A stretch of DNA of 64,000 nt from Nectonema munidae (Eukaryota > Nematomorpha > Nectonematoida > Nectonematidae): positions 186,001 through 250,000 of the forward strand of contig JAUIRK010000333.1 of the NCBI GenBank assembly GCA_030549495.1, read 5' to 3'. Below the pieces are notes generated by a model. That model made no database searches, was not told the DNA's origin, and worked only from the letters and a program-made list of their open reading frames with translations. How positions within the stretch are numbered: the first letter of the stretch is position 1; every line of letters begins with the position of its first letter. Below, one piece after another: positions 36,587 through 47,499 of the stretch. The position numbers were made by a program, and so were the translations under genes.

Positions 36587-37279
36587 TTTAATATTAGATT
36601 CTTCAAAAAAGATTTTGACCGTGAAAAAAGTTCTTCTTTTGCAAATAAAAAATCTTTAAACCTATAGCTTATCAGCTAAGATTACAATTATCATTTCACT
36701 AAGGATTGGTATTAAACCTGAAAATTAGAATAGGTCATAGTTATCAAAACTGTCACAGATGTCAATATGTGAAATTTTCCTCATTATCATAAGATAATTT
36801 TAAATTTAAATTGAATTTGTCCATCTTTTTCCTTATGTGTAAAAAAGAGAGAGAGTCTTTTTGATGAAGAAGGTGGAGAAATTTTTGTAAAAAACATCAC
36901 AAATCATTTGATCAGAAAAAAAATTTTGAACTGGGATTTGTCGACATATATTCAGGCTGAATATCTCTTTATATCACTTGATAATAAAATACACGATACT
37001 GATTAAAAAAAGCCTAAGATCATCAAAAGGATTCTTTAATCAGAATTGTTTGACAACGGGTAAAATCTGTTCAAAATAGATCGTTAAAAAGTTTTTTCGA
37101 AGATAGATTGCAGAAAATAAATGTTTGATTTAAGAAGAACTACCAAGAAAGGATCATCATAGAATGAATAGAAAATTTACATACTTTTTTGAAGTATAGA
37201 AGAAATGTTGTAGAGACTACCAGTCGATAACGAATTTGTAGCAAAAAGGATGAAGGTCCTATTGCGATACCTAATTTAC

Positions 37280-38627
37280 TGACAAATGAAATATTGTAGA
37301 AACAGCGGACATGCACTTTCGACTCAGCCAAGCCAATACAGGAAAAGTATCGCGATTGGCGTTCCACCATTGAAGCGGATCAAGTATTTTTGATTGCTTG
37401 CATAGCGATAAATATTTTTCCACTTCAATTTCATCGGAACAATCTTCCTTCATCATTTCATCGCTTCCTGGTGTGGAGAAAATGTCTCCAAGCAAGGAGT
37501 TATTTGTCCTTGAAAGACCGGCATCATCACGATACTTATGTTTCTCCACATGAAGAAGTTGTGGTGTGGCACTTTTCATTTGATTTAGAAGCTCTTCTTT
37601 TGCGGTGCAGCGCTCTTCTATAAAAAAAGCCATTCATCCCTGTTAGTCTTGGATCCAGCAATATTGTCCAGAGCAGCGAAATCTGTAACCCTTGAAAACG
37701 GCTGGTGAATTCATTTAAAACTTCTCTCCGGAATGCTTCTACCGTATCAGCATCATCCTCGTACCAAACAGTGTGGGTACCAAATGAATCTTGATCATTC
37801 TGACCACGTCGAATAATTTTCCCTCGAAAACGCTTCTGTTGCTTCATCAAATCGTTGTAAAATACAGCAAACATTTTCTAATGGAAACCACTGCTTATGT
37901 GTGATTTGTATAATTTTGACGCAGTTTGAAAAAGCTGCACGACCTTCTTCCGTCTGGATAAATGAACAGAGCGCATTCAAATGCAATCTAATGTCCAAGC
38001 ATACTTTTAACATGTGTACAGTTGAATTCAGATGTTCTTAATGTCGAAATATCACTTGTAAGTGAATAATAATCACATTCTTTTTGGATCATGGACTTGA
38101 TGATAAAAAGCGTATCTGCAAATGTACTGCGCAACAACCTTGTTATTGTTCTACGAGAAGGCAACGTGTATTTTTGTTCCAATGAATTTAAAAAATTGCT
38201 GTATTCAATGAATCCTGCATCTTCAACAATTGACAAAGGCAGGGTAGGATTTAGCGATCCATTTCAAAAGAAGAAAATGACCTTTTTGAGCCGATGATTC
38301 ATTCACTGGCTTCAATTTCTTGAACGCTTTTTGAATGGTTTGCTGTTGGAAGCTGCACTTTTTTGTTGAGGAATTAGTGCCCAGATTTTCTGAATGATTT
38401 TGTTCCATGTGTCGCAATATTTGCTTTGAAGTACCCACGGAATAATTGATTGTTTTTTGGCACTTTAAACAAAACGCACCGATAGCTCCTTCAGATTTCC
38501 ACTTCTTTTTCTCATCGGTTGGAGCCAAAACTTTGATAAACTGCCACAATTCTCGTCTTTGTTGCCGCTCTGGATCGAACAAACGATTAACTATTTCTTC
38601 ATGCTTCGTTATTTTAACGATACTCAT
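37280..38627 (-). pseudogene. ZBED-like hAT transposase, broken
   Basis: It starts at ATG 38625-38627. Residues 1-80 hold a BED-type zinc finger: W-K...AFCLKCQ...ILRHMEQNH (C2H2 spacing). Next come an IPSRRT-like block (YTLPSRRTITRLL) and SLTSDIST (SLTTDxWT in intact relatives). Then follow a helical region (LENVCCILQRFDEATEAFS) and LLWTILLDPRLTGM. The C-terminal part has EVEKYLSLCKQSKILDPLQW, W, and FPVLAWLSRKCMSAVSTI, the dimerisation region, which is cut off just after. Frames shift near 38250, 38000, 37800 and 37600. Not functional. Confidence 0.85.
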
Positions 38628-38994
38628 TAGTTTAGGTATAAATCGATAAGAAAGTTAGATGTTAATCGATGCAGAAGTTTGGTGTGAAAAATGACAAATG
38701 GTCTCAATGACAATCTTCAGCCTTGCATGAATAGAAAAACACATGTGAAATAAAACAGCATTGTGATTGTCAATGTATGCTGGTTATATATGCCAACATT
38801 TTAGAGTTTGTGTGTGTATGTGTTTGTTGTGTGAGTGTGTGTGTGTGCGTGTGAGTGAATGAGTCTGTCTCCGTATGTAAGATTCACTAGTATATGATGT
38901 TCGCTAGTGTCCGTTATTGTTCGTGTCCGTTCGACTATAGCTTGAGTTTGTTCGTGTTCGTTTGAACCAAATTTTCGTGTCCGTGTGCAACACT
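37293..38994 (-). mobile_element. ZBED-like hAT element, one end lost
   Basis: The right end, inverted, reads TAGTGTTGCACACGGACACG, followed by several copies of TTCGTGTCCG/TTCGTGTTCG words (38900-38985), typical hAT subterminal repeats. It replaces part of the satellite-bearing element; that element resumes at 38995 on the right and at about 37293 on the left. The left hAT terminus is missing, so a deletion took it together with the adjoining host DNA. Confidence 0.68.
38808..38862. repeat. (TG)n-rich microsatellite
   Basis: An impure TGTG run with TGTGTGTGCGTGTGAGTG, inside the hAT element near its right end. Confidence 0.8.
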
Positions 38995-39061
38995 AAAAAG
39001 AGGAGAGGCACTTCACGTCCACTAGCACTTAGGCGGACAAATTTAGCCCAGGACTAATAGG

Positions 39062-39210
39062 GGGTGTGAGTAAAGTTGGTTAGGAACTGGGTTTCGATAA
39101 ATTAAGGTCTTGGGTTCGATCCTGCATCAAGCCTACTTTCTCATAGTTCGATACAACGTCGCAATTTTGCCTTCTCGATGAAAACACCGCACGGTACCTT
39201 TACCTTTACC
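39062..39210 (+). repeat. tRNA-derived SINE, family a, copy 2
   Basis: Plus orientation: GGGTGTGAGTAAAGTTGGTT, B-box TGGGTTCGATCCTGCATCAA, tail CTTTACCTTTACC. It is flanked by a 12-bp target duplication (AGGACTAATAGG at 39050-39061 and AGAACTAATAGG at 39211-39222, one mismatch). It sits within the terminal repeat of the satellite-bearing element, which therefore is older. Confidence 0.88.
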
Positions 39211-39227
39211 AGAACTAATAGGCTTAA

Positions 39228-39560
39228 AATACCTGAAAGAAAATTATTTCAAGGTCATCCTAGCTTTTGATTGGATACAAATTTAAATGACAAACAACAC
39301 GATTTATTAAAAAACAATTTTTTGAAAAATGAGTATTGTCGTATCAAAGCGTTTAGAGGACGACTTTGGGAATATGATCAATTGATACGCATGTCTTAAT
39401 ATATTCACAGTTGGAACTTAGATTAAAACAAAGTAAGTTTTTTAAACGAAAAAATCTGAAAATTCAAAAATTATATTTCATCAAAGTTATTTTTAAGCTC
39501 ATTATTCGGAAATTTTTAACACCATCTTAAAAAATAATATAACACAAAATAAAAAGTTTT
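39228..39560. other. AT-rich spacer, nothing recognised
   Basis: No frame or repeat recognised between the satellite-bearing element and the MITE at 39568. Confidence 0.4.
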
Positions 39561-39567
39561 TGAAAAT

Positions 39568-39801
39568 GGTACTTTCCTGTTATCGCCCTACCACCCATCG
39601 CTCTTCTACCACGATAAATATTCTTGTATTGTTTTAACCTAACCTACATTAAACTTACTATATATCATTAATCAAAACCTTTTTGAATTTTATCCACCTA
39701 CAGATTAAAAGATTTTTCACTTGTTTTTTTTAATACATTTGTGTACTTTAATACATGTTTTATAACATTTTGGGGTGGTGGGGCGATAACAGGAAAGTAC
39801 C
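39568..39801. mobile_element. Short DNA-transposon MITE with 22-bp inverted ends
   Basis: The 234-bp unit starts GGTACTTTCCTGTTATCGCC and ends with its reverse complement (GGCGATAACAGGAAAGTACC), with similarity running further in (CTACCAC and GTGGTGG). Identical GAAAAT 6-mers flank it (39562-39567 and 39802-39807). The superfamily is not clear. Confidence 0.85.
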
Positions 39802-40139
39802 GAAAATTTTTATGAAATTTCTGGATCTGTAAAAAAAGTATATAAATAATAGAAATTTCAAAATTAGGATATTATAAATTTTCAAAAAAAATCCTGAAAT
39901 TTATAGATCAAAAAGTGGAACAGGTTTTATTAACAAAATAAAAAACAAAGTCTAATTTCCTAAATTCTTCCATCAAAAAATAAACTAAGTTATCTATCAA
40001 AAAATAAACTTTTGATAACTATAATTATAACAAAAATAGAAATAGAGGTAACAGAAATGACGTTAAAATGATAAATTAATTTTACAAAATTACAAATTAG
40101 AATAACAAAAAGAACAAACAAGAAAAGAATGTTTTTTAC

Positions 40140-41830
40140 ACATGAACTTTTACAATTTGAACATCTTCTAGTACCTCGTGTCTAAGTCTACATTCTAAGA
40201 TAGAGCTACTTTCTGTAGTTTGTGGTGCTGGAGAAAACCCATAGTAAAAAAGAAGGTTTTTGGTTGGCGCTGAAATTTGGCTTATATTTGCGCGAATGCT
40301 CATAGAAATATGGCTGTTTTTTAGGATAAAACCTTCAAAAAGATTTTTCTACCTCCTTGATGAAAGGATGCAGGACAATTGTCTCTATATAACACCCATG
40401 TATTGTATGCTGCTATATCTAAATAGTTAGAGAATGCCGCAACTGTCTATCGCCTACTTGGCTTGTAACAAGTAAAATCCCCAGCGATTCTATTGAAACA
40501 ACCTACTCCACTTTTATATTTGCTATATGAAATCAAGATTTCGGATTTTTTTATGCAATGTAATAGAAACAGTTCTACTGTGTTGAGAAAACAAAACATA
40601 AAGTGCTTTAAAATTTTTCTTAGCGTGTCTCTCGGGGATATAAATGGAACGTGATGAACAGTTTGAATACACAATTCTACTTTCAGTTTCATTTAAATTT
40701 AGTGTACGCAGATAATTTGGTTTTAAAATGTAAGACACAAATCAAGGGATTGGATACATTGTCCCACAAATTCTCAAATTTTTGGAAAGGGCCCATTCTG
40801 CCAAAGCATGCGATGTAAAAAATCTATCTAAATAAATACCACAACTCGATAGCAGTTCACTACTTTCTATCAAGCGCTTACATATTTCTAAACTTGAAAA
40901 GTAGTTTTTGTCCAACATTCCCGGAACATAAATTTAGGGCTTCACAACCAAAAAAGTACTAAAATCATTTAGATGGTAAACTTTGATTCCGTAATGTCCA
41001 TGTTTTTTAGGGTCGTAAACTTTGAGTAAAGACCCATCATGAAACTAACTGTTCATCAATGGTTACTGCATCAAGTCGGCTCCAAAATTGATGACATTTT
41101 TCGAAAAATTTTTCATGAATGTACCTTACAGTTGATATTTTATCAAGATGATTTCTACTTCTAACGTGATCAAAGCGAATAAATAAAAACATTCTTCTCC
41201 CGATTGCAGCGCGCAAAAAAAGGATATGCATCTTTAGAAAAAAAAACTTTTTTTGCAATTCTTTGGTCTTTTGCTTGTCCCAAAGAATGTGACATCCGAA
41301 ATAGGCTAGCAAATCACTGATAACAAATTTTTCATAACACATTTTTAACTCTAGCCACTTGGGAGCTGCCCTCCTAAATCAAATAAATATTTATTTAGCC
41401 TCTTTACAGATTACTTCATATTTTAAAAAGTGAAATACAAAACTAGCTTACTTGTAATTTTCATCCGCCTTTTTTCGTGTCATTTCAAAAACACGAGAAA
41501 CTAAGGAAGAGTCGAAAAAGAAGTCAATTTCAATTTCTTTCAAGTTTTTTCGCTTCATTTGATGCTTCACTTGGACGGGAATAAACGTCTCTACAATTTC
41601 TTGCTTGAGCTCTACTTCTTGAGGACTGTTGAGGCTCCCAGAAAAACTGTGTTCCATCCGGGGATGTCAGAGAAGTTTTTTGTTCAACGTAAACATCTTC
41701 TGTATCCACTCATTCAAGACAGCTCTCGCTTCTGAAAAGATCTGAGGTATCTGAATCTGAAATAGATGTATACACTTCATCTTCTTCCGAGGAGTTTGAT
41801 GTCCGAGTTAAAGTTGAAAATTTCATATTC
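40140..41830 (-). pseudogene. piggyBac transposase, broken (element B)
   Basis: The minus-strand start is near 41828 (MKFSTLTRTSNSSEEDEVYT, an acidic N-terminus). At 41037-41342: KCHQFWSRLDAVTIDEQLVS preceded by RRMFLFIRFDHVRSRNHLDK; the TIDEQLV motif carries the first catalytic Asp region of piggyBac enzymes. At 40447-40692: ILISYSKYKSGVGCFNRIAG then DFTCYKPSRR, matching the YNxxKxGVDxxDQ...TxxRRW block (second part of the core), and continuing as FSNYLDIAAYNTWVLY. Between the blocks are many stops and frame changes. Its TTAA ends were not found. It differs from element A in sequence and terminal words. Confidence 0.8.
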
Positions 41831-41859
41831 AAAGGAAAAATATTAAACGGCGCAGAAAA

Positions 41860-42360
41860 AGTGAGCTGGGTGAGCAAACAATGAAACAAGTAAGTAATTG
41901 AAGAATTGCCAGAAAAAGCGAAATGTAATGACGTGATAAATGTCACACATGAGAGATGAATGAGAAAACGAATCATTTCCAATCAAGTGAGAAATATAAA
42001 AACCGCGCAGAAAAGTTCACTAAGGAAACGAACTATATGCCAGTAAAAGCGGAGCAGCTGAAAAGATGAATATAGAAAAAGAATCAATTACAATCAAGTG
42101 AGAAATAACAATCCGCACTTAGAATTTCAATCGAGTGAGAAGCAAGAAAAATCACTAGTGAAATGAACGATAAATTGCCTAAAAAGCAGAGCGTATAGAT
42201 GAAGAAAAATAAATTCCAAAATTGCCAGTCAAAGCGAAGCGTATTAGATGTGATGCAGGAGGTTACATAAGATATAAAAGTATAAATATACAAACGACGC
42301 AGAGATGGGCTGAGAGTGAGCAAACAAAGTAATTAGAGAATTGCCAGTAAAAGCGGAGAG
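41860..42360. repeat. Degenerate tandem-like array beside piggyBac B
   Basis: Recurring words: AATCAAGTGAGAAATA, TTGCCAGTAAAAGCGGAG, GAGTGAGCAAACAA and GTATTAGATGTGATG, at intervals of about 50-100 bp. The array is cut by the hAT element at 42361; TATTAGATATCAAT resumes at 49596. It may be the upstream region of element B. Confidence 0.6.
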
Positions 42361-42733
42361 CAGTGTTGCCAGGCATATTTTAACAAAAATCCGTAAACTT
42401 GCTTCAAAAAATTGGTAGAAACCAAAATTTTGGGATGGTCAAAGTTTCTTCATTTTTTTTAATTTTTTTCAGGTAATTTTTTCATATCTCTCAGTAATAG
42501 TATCCCAAAACATAAAAAAAATTTTAAGTATAATGCCTTTTTACATATAGTGAATCACTAAAAACTATATTTTATTCTAAAATCAACATAAGAACAACAA
42601 ACAAAATAAAAAATTGAATTAAACTATAAAAAAATGAAAACACAATATTTATAAAAATAAAAAGTAACATAATAAAAAAATGATTAAAAAACACAATATA
42701 TTGATTGCACTTCATCTGCCTTGATTACAAAGT

Positions 42734-44926
42734 TCACTTAGGGGTAACACTTGTAGGATTGATTACACTTTCTGGAGGCTCATATTTATAACAAGGTTCT
42801 CCTGGATCATTGGTTTTGATGTGTAATAGGCCTGAGATGGTATCTAAATCAAGATGGTTCCTTTTATCAGTTTGAAAAAAAGTTAATCATGCTGTAATGG
42901 AAAAAACATAAGATATAGCAAATAAAAACGAGATTTGAAGTAATTCCATACGTAAAGAGGCGTTCGTAATCGGCATTTGAATGTGGTAATACTAATATCA
43001 GTCTGCATAAAGGTGGAAACGTGAATTTTTCATCTGAAGTTTGCACTTTCGCAAGCTTTTCCCAAAAAAGATCAACCTCAAAATTCTCAAAGCCAACAGG
43101 AAATTTGAAAAATTGAAAATTTAAAAACTCATCAGTCAGTTTATCTATTTCATCAGTTTTTACGATATGAGGAAATCTTCCAAATAAAGCATTTACTTAA
43201 AAAAAGAAGAAAAAACAAAATGTACGCAAAAAATTTGAGTATTGTTTGAAGACTTTCAAACTTACCTGAAGAAGTGGTGACTTTTGGTCTCACTTTAGGA
43301 TTGAGTATTCGTAAATGACTAAGAATTGGATCGTTGAAAGGAAGTTTAAGTTTGAGTCTTTCAACCGCAACGAAAACACGAAAACACGAAAAAAAACAGT
43401 TGAAAGAAATAATACCTCATGAATTTATTCAATTCGTTCGAACTAAGGTATTCCTCATTTTCTCTTAAAAAAACGCGAGTTTTGCTTCCAATGAAAACTT
43501 CCTCATCTGGCAATTGCTTTTCCAACTCAGTGGAGACTTGAATTGGATTTGATTTAGCGTAAATTTCCTCGGGAGTAATAAATCTTGCTAATAAAGATTT
43601 GAGTGTGACTTCCATTTCGAAGAAAATAGTATGAATGTTGGGGTTTGACGACTTGTAATAATTGTAAAATCAATTAAAATCTTAACATTAAAAACTTGAT
43701 AATCAAATTTTTACCTGAAACAAGACATTGAACCGGTTGAAAATTGGTAGGACTGCTTTAAGAAATATATTGTATGACTTGTTTATGGTATTTCGTAGGT
43801 GTTTTATAATTGATCGAATATTTTACTGCCTTCTTGCTCATCATGAGAGCAAAAAAAAAGAAATTAATGCTGGCCACTGCTCAACTATTCTTTCTGAACA
43901 CATTTTCAGAGACAGCCATCTTGTTTGCCCAGGTTTTAGTAGAGTATGAGGCTCAACTTCTACAAATTGTTATAACTCTTCATACTGAGCTTAAAAATCA
44001 GGTTTCAAATGAAAAAACCAGAAAAAATTATTAAAATTTACACTCACCAATTCGTTTTCCGCTACGATGAAAAAAGTAGTAAATATCCACAAGCAACTCA
44101 AGATGTTTTGGCAGGGCTTTGGATGCATAGCAAGCACAAAGATGAGCTACATGACAAACACAATGCATAACAAACAAAGATGGTGGCATTTTTCTCAGAC
44201 GAGAAACAACAGAATTTTCATTTCCTAGCATGACAGAAGCTCCATCAGAGTTCCAACCTATCAGCATGTTATAATTCACCCCATCAGCCTTTAATTTTTG
44301 ATCCATTATCCGGTACAACTCTTCACCGGTGGCGTTTGGGCATGGTAATAAGGCATAAAACTTTACTTTAACTGAACATGTAGAATCATCATATACTCTA
44401 GACAAAATAGCTGCATGTTTACGGTCACCCCTGTCTGTGCTCTCATCCATCATGAGACTGAAAAAGTTATTTTTTTCATAGAGGATATGGTTTGTTTTTC
44501 AATATATGGTGCCATTGCTGACTTCACAATACAGGTTGTTTTTGTTCTTTTACATCTAAAACTTTTGGCGATGGATGAGTCTGGACAGAGTGTTGGCAAA
44601 TTATGCTCAAATAGCCAGTTGCAAAATATAACTTCTGTTTTTTTCACGGAATCATCATTTTCTTTTTTTTCATAAAAAGATTGAAAGCTTCACATTTTTT
44701 GCATTTTTCATGTGGAGAGCTGTTTTGGCATGCTTTTCAAGATCTTTAATTCCACCACTTACAACCAAAAATTTTTTTGAACATAAAATACAAAATGCTG
44801 AGCCTTCCAAACCATCTTCTTTGAGCCAATCTAATTTCTTTTCCTACTCTTTTTTGTAAGTTTGATCATATTTTATCGTTTTAAGTTTTTTAGGACTTCA
44901 GAAACCTAACTTTCAGAATCAGACAT
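42734..44926 (-). pseudogene. Spliced hAT transposase with BED-like finger, broken
   Basis: The start is ATG 44924-44926, with an in-frame stop at codon 7. The zinc-finger region at 44700-44840 reads LDWLKEDGLEGSAFCILCSK then H-x5-H (KHAKTALH). The catalytic part at 44031-44647 has NWLFEHNLPTLCPDSSIAKS, MMDESTDRGDRKHAAIL (first Asp), IGWNSDGASVMLGNENSVVS and MHCVCHVAHLCACYASKAL. A good donor (AATTG|GTGAGTG) follows. Then TRWLSLKMCSERIVEQWPAL and LPIFNRFNVLFQ, a 63-nt intron (43652-43714), IHTIFFEMEVTLKSLLARFI, FNDPILSHLRILNP, then LVLPHSNADYERLF (dimerisation region) and a last exon ending KYEPPESVINPTSVTPK, stop at 42734. At least five exons can be followed; several stops show it is dead. 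Confidence 0.9.
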
Positions 44927-44989
44927 AGTCTTGAAATTGAAAAACCATTTTAAATTGAAATTTATTTGTGTAATTTAATATAAAAAAAT

Positions 44990-45332
44990 ATATTTTATTT
45001 AAAAATTGGCGCTCACATTTTGGTATTTAAAATGGATCAACTCGCTATCTGACATTTTTATTCAGCCTCGTCTCATCGATAGAATTTCCAAACTTATAGA
45101 ATCCATAGAAAACATCTTAATTCAGAATCCCCCTTGTAAACAGCATTGGTATATTTGTGCTTTTCTCCCCATGCCCTTCTCTTTAACTTACCTCTCCTTT
45201 TTACCTTTCTTGTGACAACAATGTATACAAACATCCTACCCATCAAATTAATATAAGCTCAAATGCCAGCTTTCGGATTTTATGTAATCTACAAGCTGTG
45301 TCATTACAAATAATCAATCAATCAAGCAGTAT
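44990..45332 (+). repeat. Possible non-LTR 3' end with (ATCA)n tail
   Basis: The stretch ends AATAATCAATCAATCAAGCA at 45310-45329, similar to the (GATT)n tails at 33974 and 34714 in opposite orientation. Upstream is a T/C-rich coding-like stretch (45006-45215) of no recognised domain. It lies inside the hAT element and directly abuts the TTAA of the next insert. Confidence 0.4.
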
Positions 45333-45399
45333 TTAACCCTATTAGTGCTGGGCAAAATTTGTCCGCTCAAGTGCTGGGGGGGGCGTAAAGTGCCCTCCT

Positions 45400-46450
45400 A
45401 TTTTTCTCAGATATTAATAAGTTTTTATAAATATTTTTAATGTTACATATATATTTCAACTATGCTGAATTCAGTGGTGATGTCCATTTTTTAACAAAAT
45501 CGATCAAACCTGTCAAAAAATTGATTTATATTTGACAGCTCATCTCAAAAAGGAACTTTTTATTTAAATAATTATATAAAGTTTTTTACGCATGTATACC
45601 CATTTTCAAATATGCTGAATTCAGTTGTGATATTCATTTTTTATGAAAATCAGTCAAACCTGTCAAAAAATTGATCTAAATGTGACAGCTCATCTCAAAA
45701 AGGAACTTATTATCTAAATAAGTATATAAAGTTTTTTACACACGTATACCCATTTTCAAATATGCTGAATTCAGTTCTGATATTAATTTTTTATGAAAAT
45801 CAATCAAACCTGTCAAAAAATTGATCTAAATGTAACAGGTCATCTCAAAAAGGAACTTTTTATCTAAATAAGTTTATAAAGTTTTTTACACATGTATACC
45901 CATTTTCAAATATGCTGAATTCAGTGGTGACATTCATTTTTTATGAAAATCATTCAAACCTGTCAAAAAAGTGATTTACATATGACAGCTCATCTCAAAA
46001 AGAAACTTTTTATCTAAATAATTATAAAATGTTTATACACATATACACCCATTTTTAAACAAGTGAAATTTAGTGGGAAATATATTTTTTATAAAAATCA
46101 ATCAAAACTGTCAAAAAATTGATTTATCCCAAAAAGAAAGGATCATGAACGGTTTTTTGAATTAGAGAATTACGTTTAATAGAAAGTTTAGAGAGGTGAT
46201 GAAGTTTACCGTGTATGGCATTTTACACACATATACCCATTTTCAAGTAGGCTATGTTTACTGGTTATATTCCTTTTTTTTTTATAAATATTAGTCAAAC
46301 CTGACAAAATAATTTAAATATGACAGCCCATGTCAAAATTAAAATTTTAATTCTTTTAAAGTTTTTTATACATTTCAAGTATGCAGAATTTAATGGTGAT
46401 GTTCATTTTTTATGAAATCAATAAAACCTGTCAAAAAATCTATGAATCTG
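45400..46450 (+). repeat. Satellite S1, 150-bp units
   Basis: The word TATGCTGAATTCAG recurs at 45461, 45611, 45761 and 45911, exactly 150 bp apart, with two to three more decayed units to 46450. Each unit also holds AAACCTGTCAAAAAATTGAT and GACAGCTCATCTCAAAAAGG. Confidence 0.93.
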
Positions 46451-47499
46451 GTAAATCAATGTCAAATATATAAACTTCAAAATAACTTCTACTTGCTGTA
46501 TTTCTCTGGTAATTATTTTCTAGATTTATTTAATAAACCAACTTTAGGTGTTTAATTCCCTCAAAATATTTCATTCTACAGTAACTTATGTAACTCGATA
46601 GGACCTCCATCGTTTTTGCCACAAATTCGTTATCGGCTCGTATAATCTCTACGTCATATTATAATTTACAGTATGTAATTTTGGTATTCATTCTATGATG
46701 ATCCTTTCTTGGTAACTCTTTTTTCATTAGAAATTTATATTCTTCAATGTGTGTTCGAAAATTTTTTTATAAGGATAAAATTACTTTTTTCCTCTCAGGC
46801 CTGAATATTTGTCAACCAATCTCATTTCAAAGGTTTTTTTCTGATGAATCATTCGTGATGTTGATTGTTCAATTACAAAAAGTTGTCAACGTTCTTCATC
46901 TAAAAAATTACTTTAAAAATTACAATTTAAATTAAAAATATCTTGATAGTGATTAAATTCTCACATATTGGCATCTGTGCCATTTTTGATAAATCTGACC
47001 TATTCTAAATTTTCAGATTTCCTACCCATCTTAGCTAAATGTTAACTGTAATCCTATATGATAAGCTATAGATTTAAATATTTTTCATTTGTAAAAGAGG
47101 AACTTCTTTTTCACAGTCAAAATCTTTTTTGAAGCATCTAATATTATATAATTAAACCACTTCCTAGTTCATTAGAACATTGTAGATCTTCCATTTAGTC
47201 AAGATACATATTTTTTTTAATTATTTGTTTTGATCACATGTTCTCTTTTCAATTAGTTTTCAACTTGGTTCCTTCTCTCATACAAATTTTCAAAAGATTT
47301 TATAATACGTATTATTTTTTTTAATAAATATTTCATACTCAAGATGATTGTAGAAAGTATTATAAGCCAAAATATACAAAAAAAAAGTATAATTTTACTA
47401 TATACCTAATATGCAGCCATTTTATGAAAATTTTTTACAGAACTGATTTTCAGGCATACATTACTAATTCAATTGCCACTTCGAGATATTTTTTAACCG

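Larger units (their letters stand above)
35299..39223 (-). mobile_element. TTAA-flanked satellite-bearing element, copy 1 (inverted, invaded)
   Basis: Left boundary TTAA (35295-35298) then CATCATTAGTG; right boundary GGACTAATAGGC|TTAA (39224-39227, interrupted by a SINE). In reverse orientation it aligns block by block with 45337-49420: the terminal GCGGACAAATTT and GGCACTT.ACG blocks, the GAGGACCT...ACAAATTCGTTATCG block, TTTTTCACGGTCAAAATC, the satellite S2 units, and the TCAATCAAAATTTTGATTGA palindrome. The segment equivalent to 45400-46500 is replaced by a hAT transposon (37293-38994). No coding region of its own is visible. TTAA ends suggest piggyBac-class mobilisation. Confidence 0.72.

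Noticed and set aside
34798-39210. tRNA genes at the A-box/B-box matches
   Set aside because: The B-boxes are clear but acceptor stems and anticodon arms do not form, and copies repeat with tails, so they are SINEs.
45400-46450. CRISPR-like regular repeats
   Set aside because: The whole 150-bp unit is repeated without unique spacers, and the context is eukaryotic; it is a satellite.
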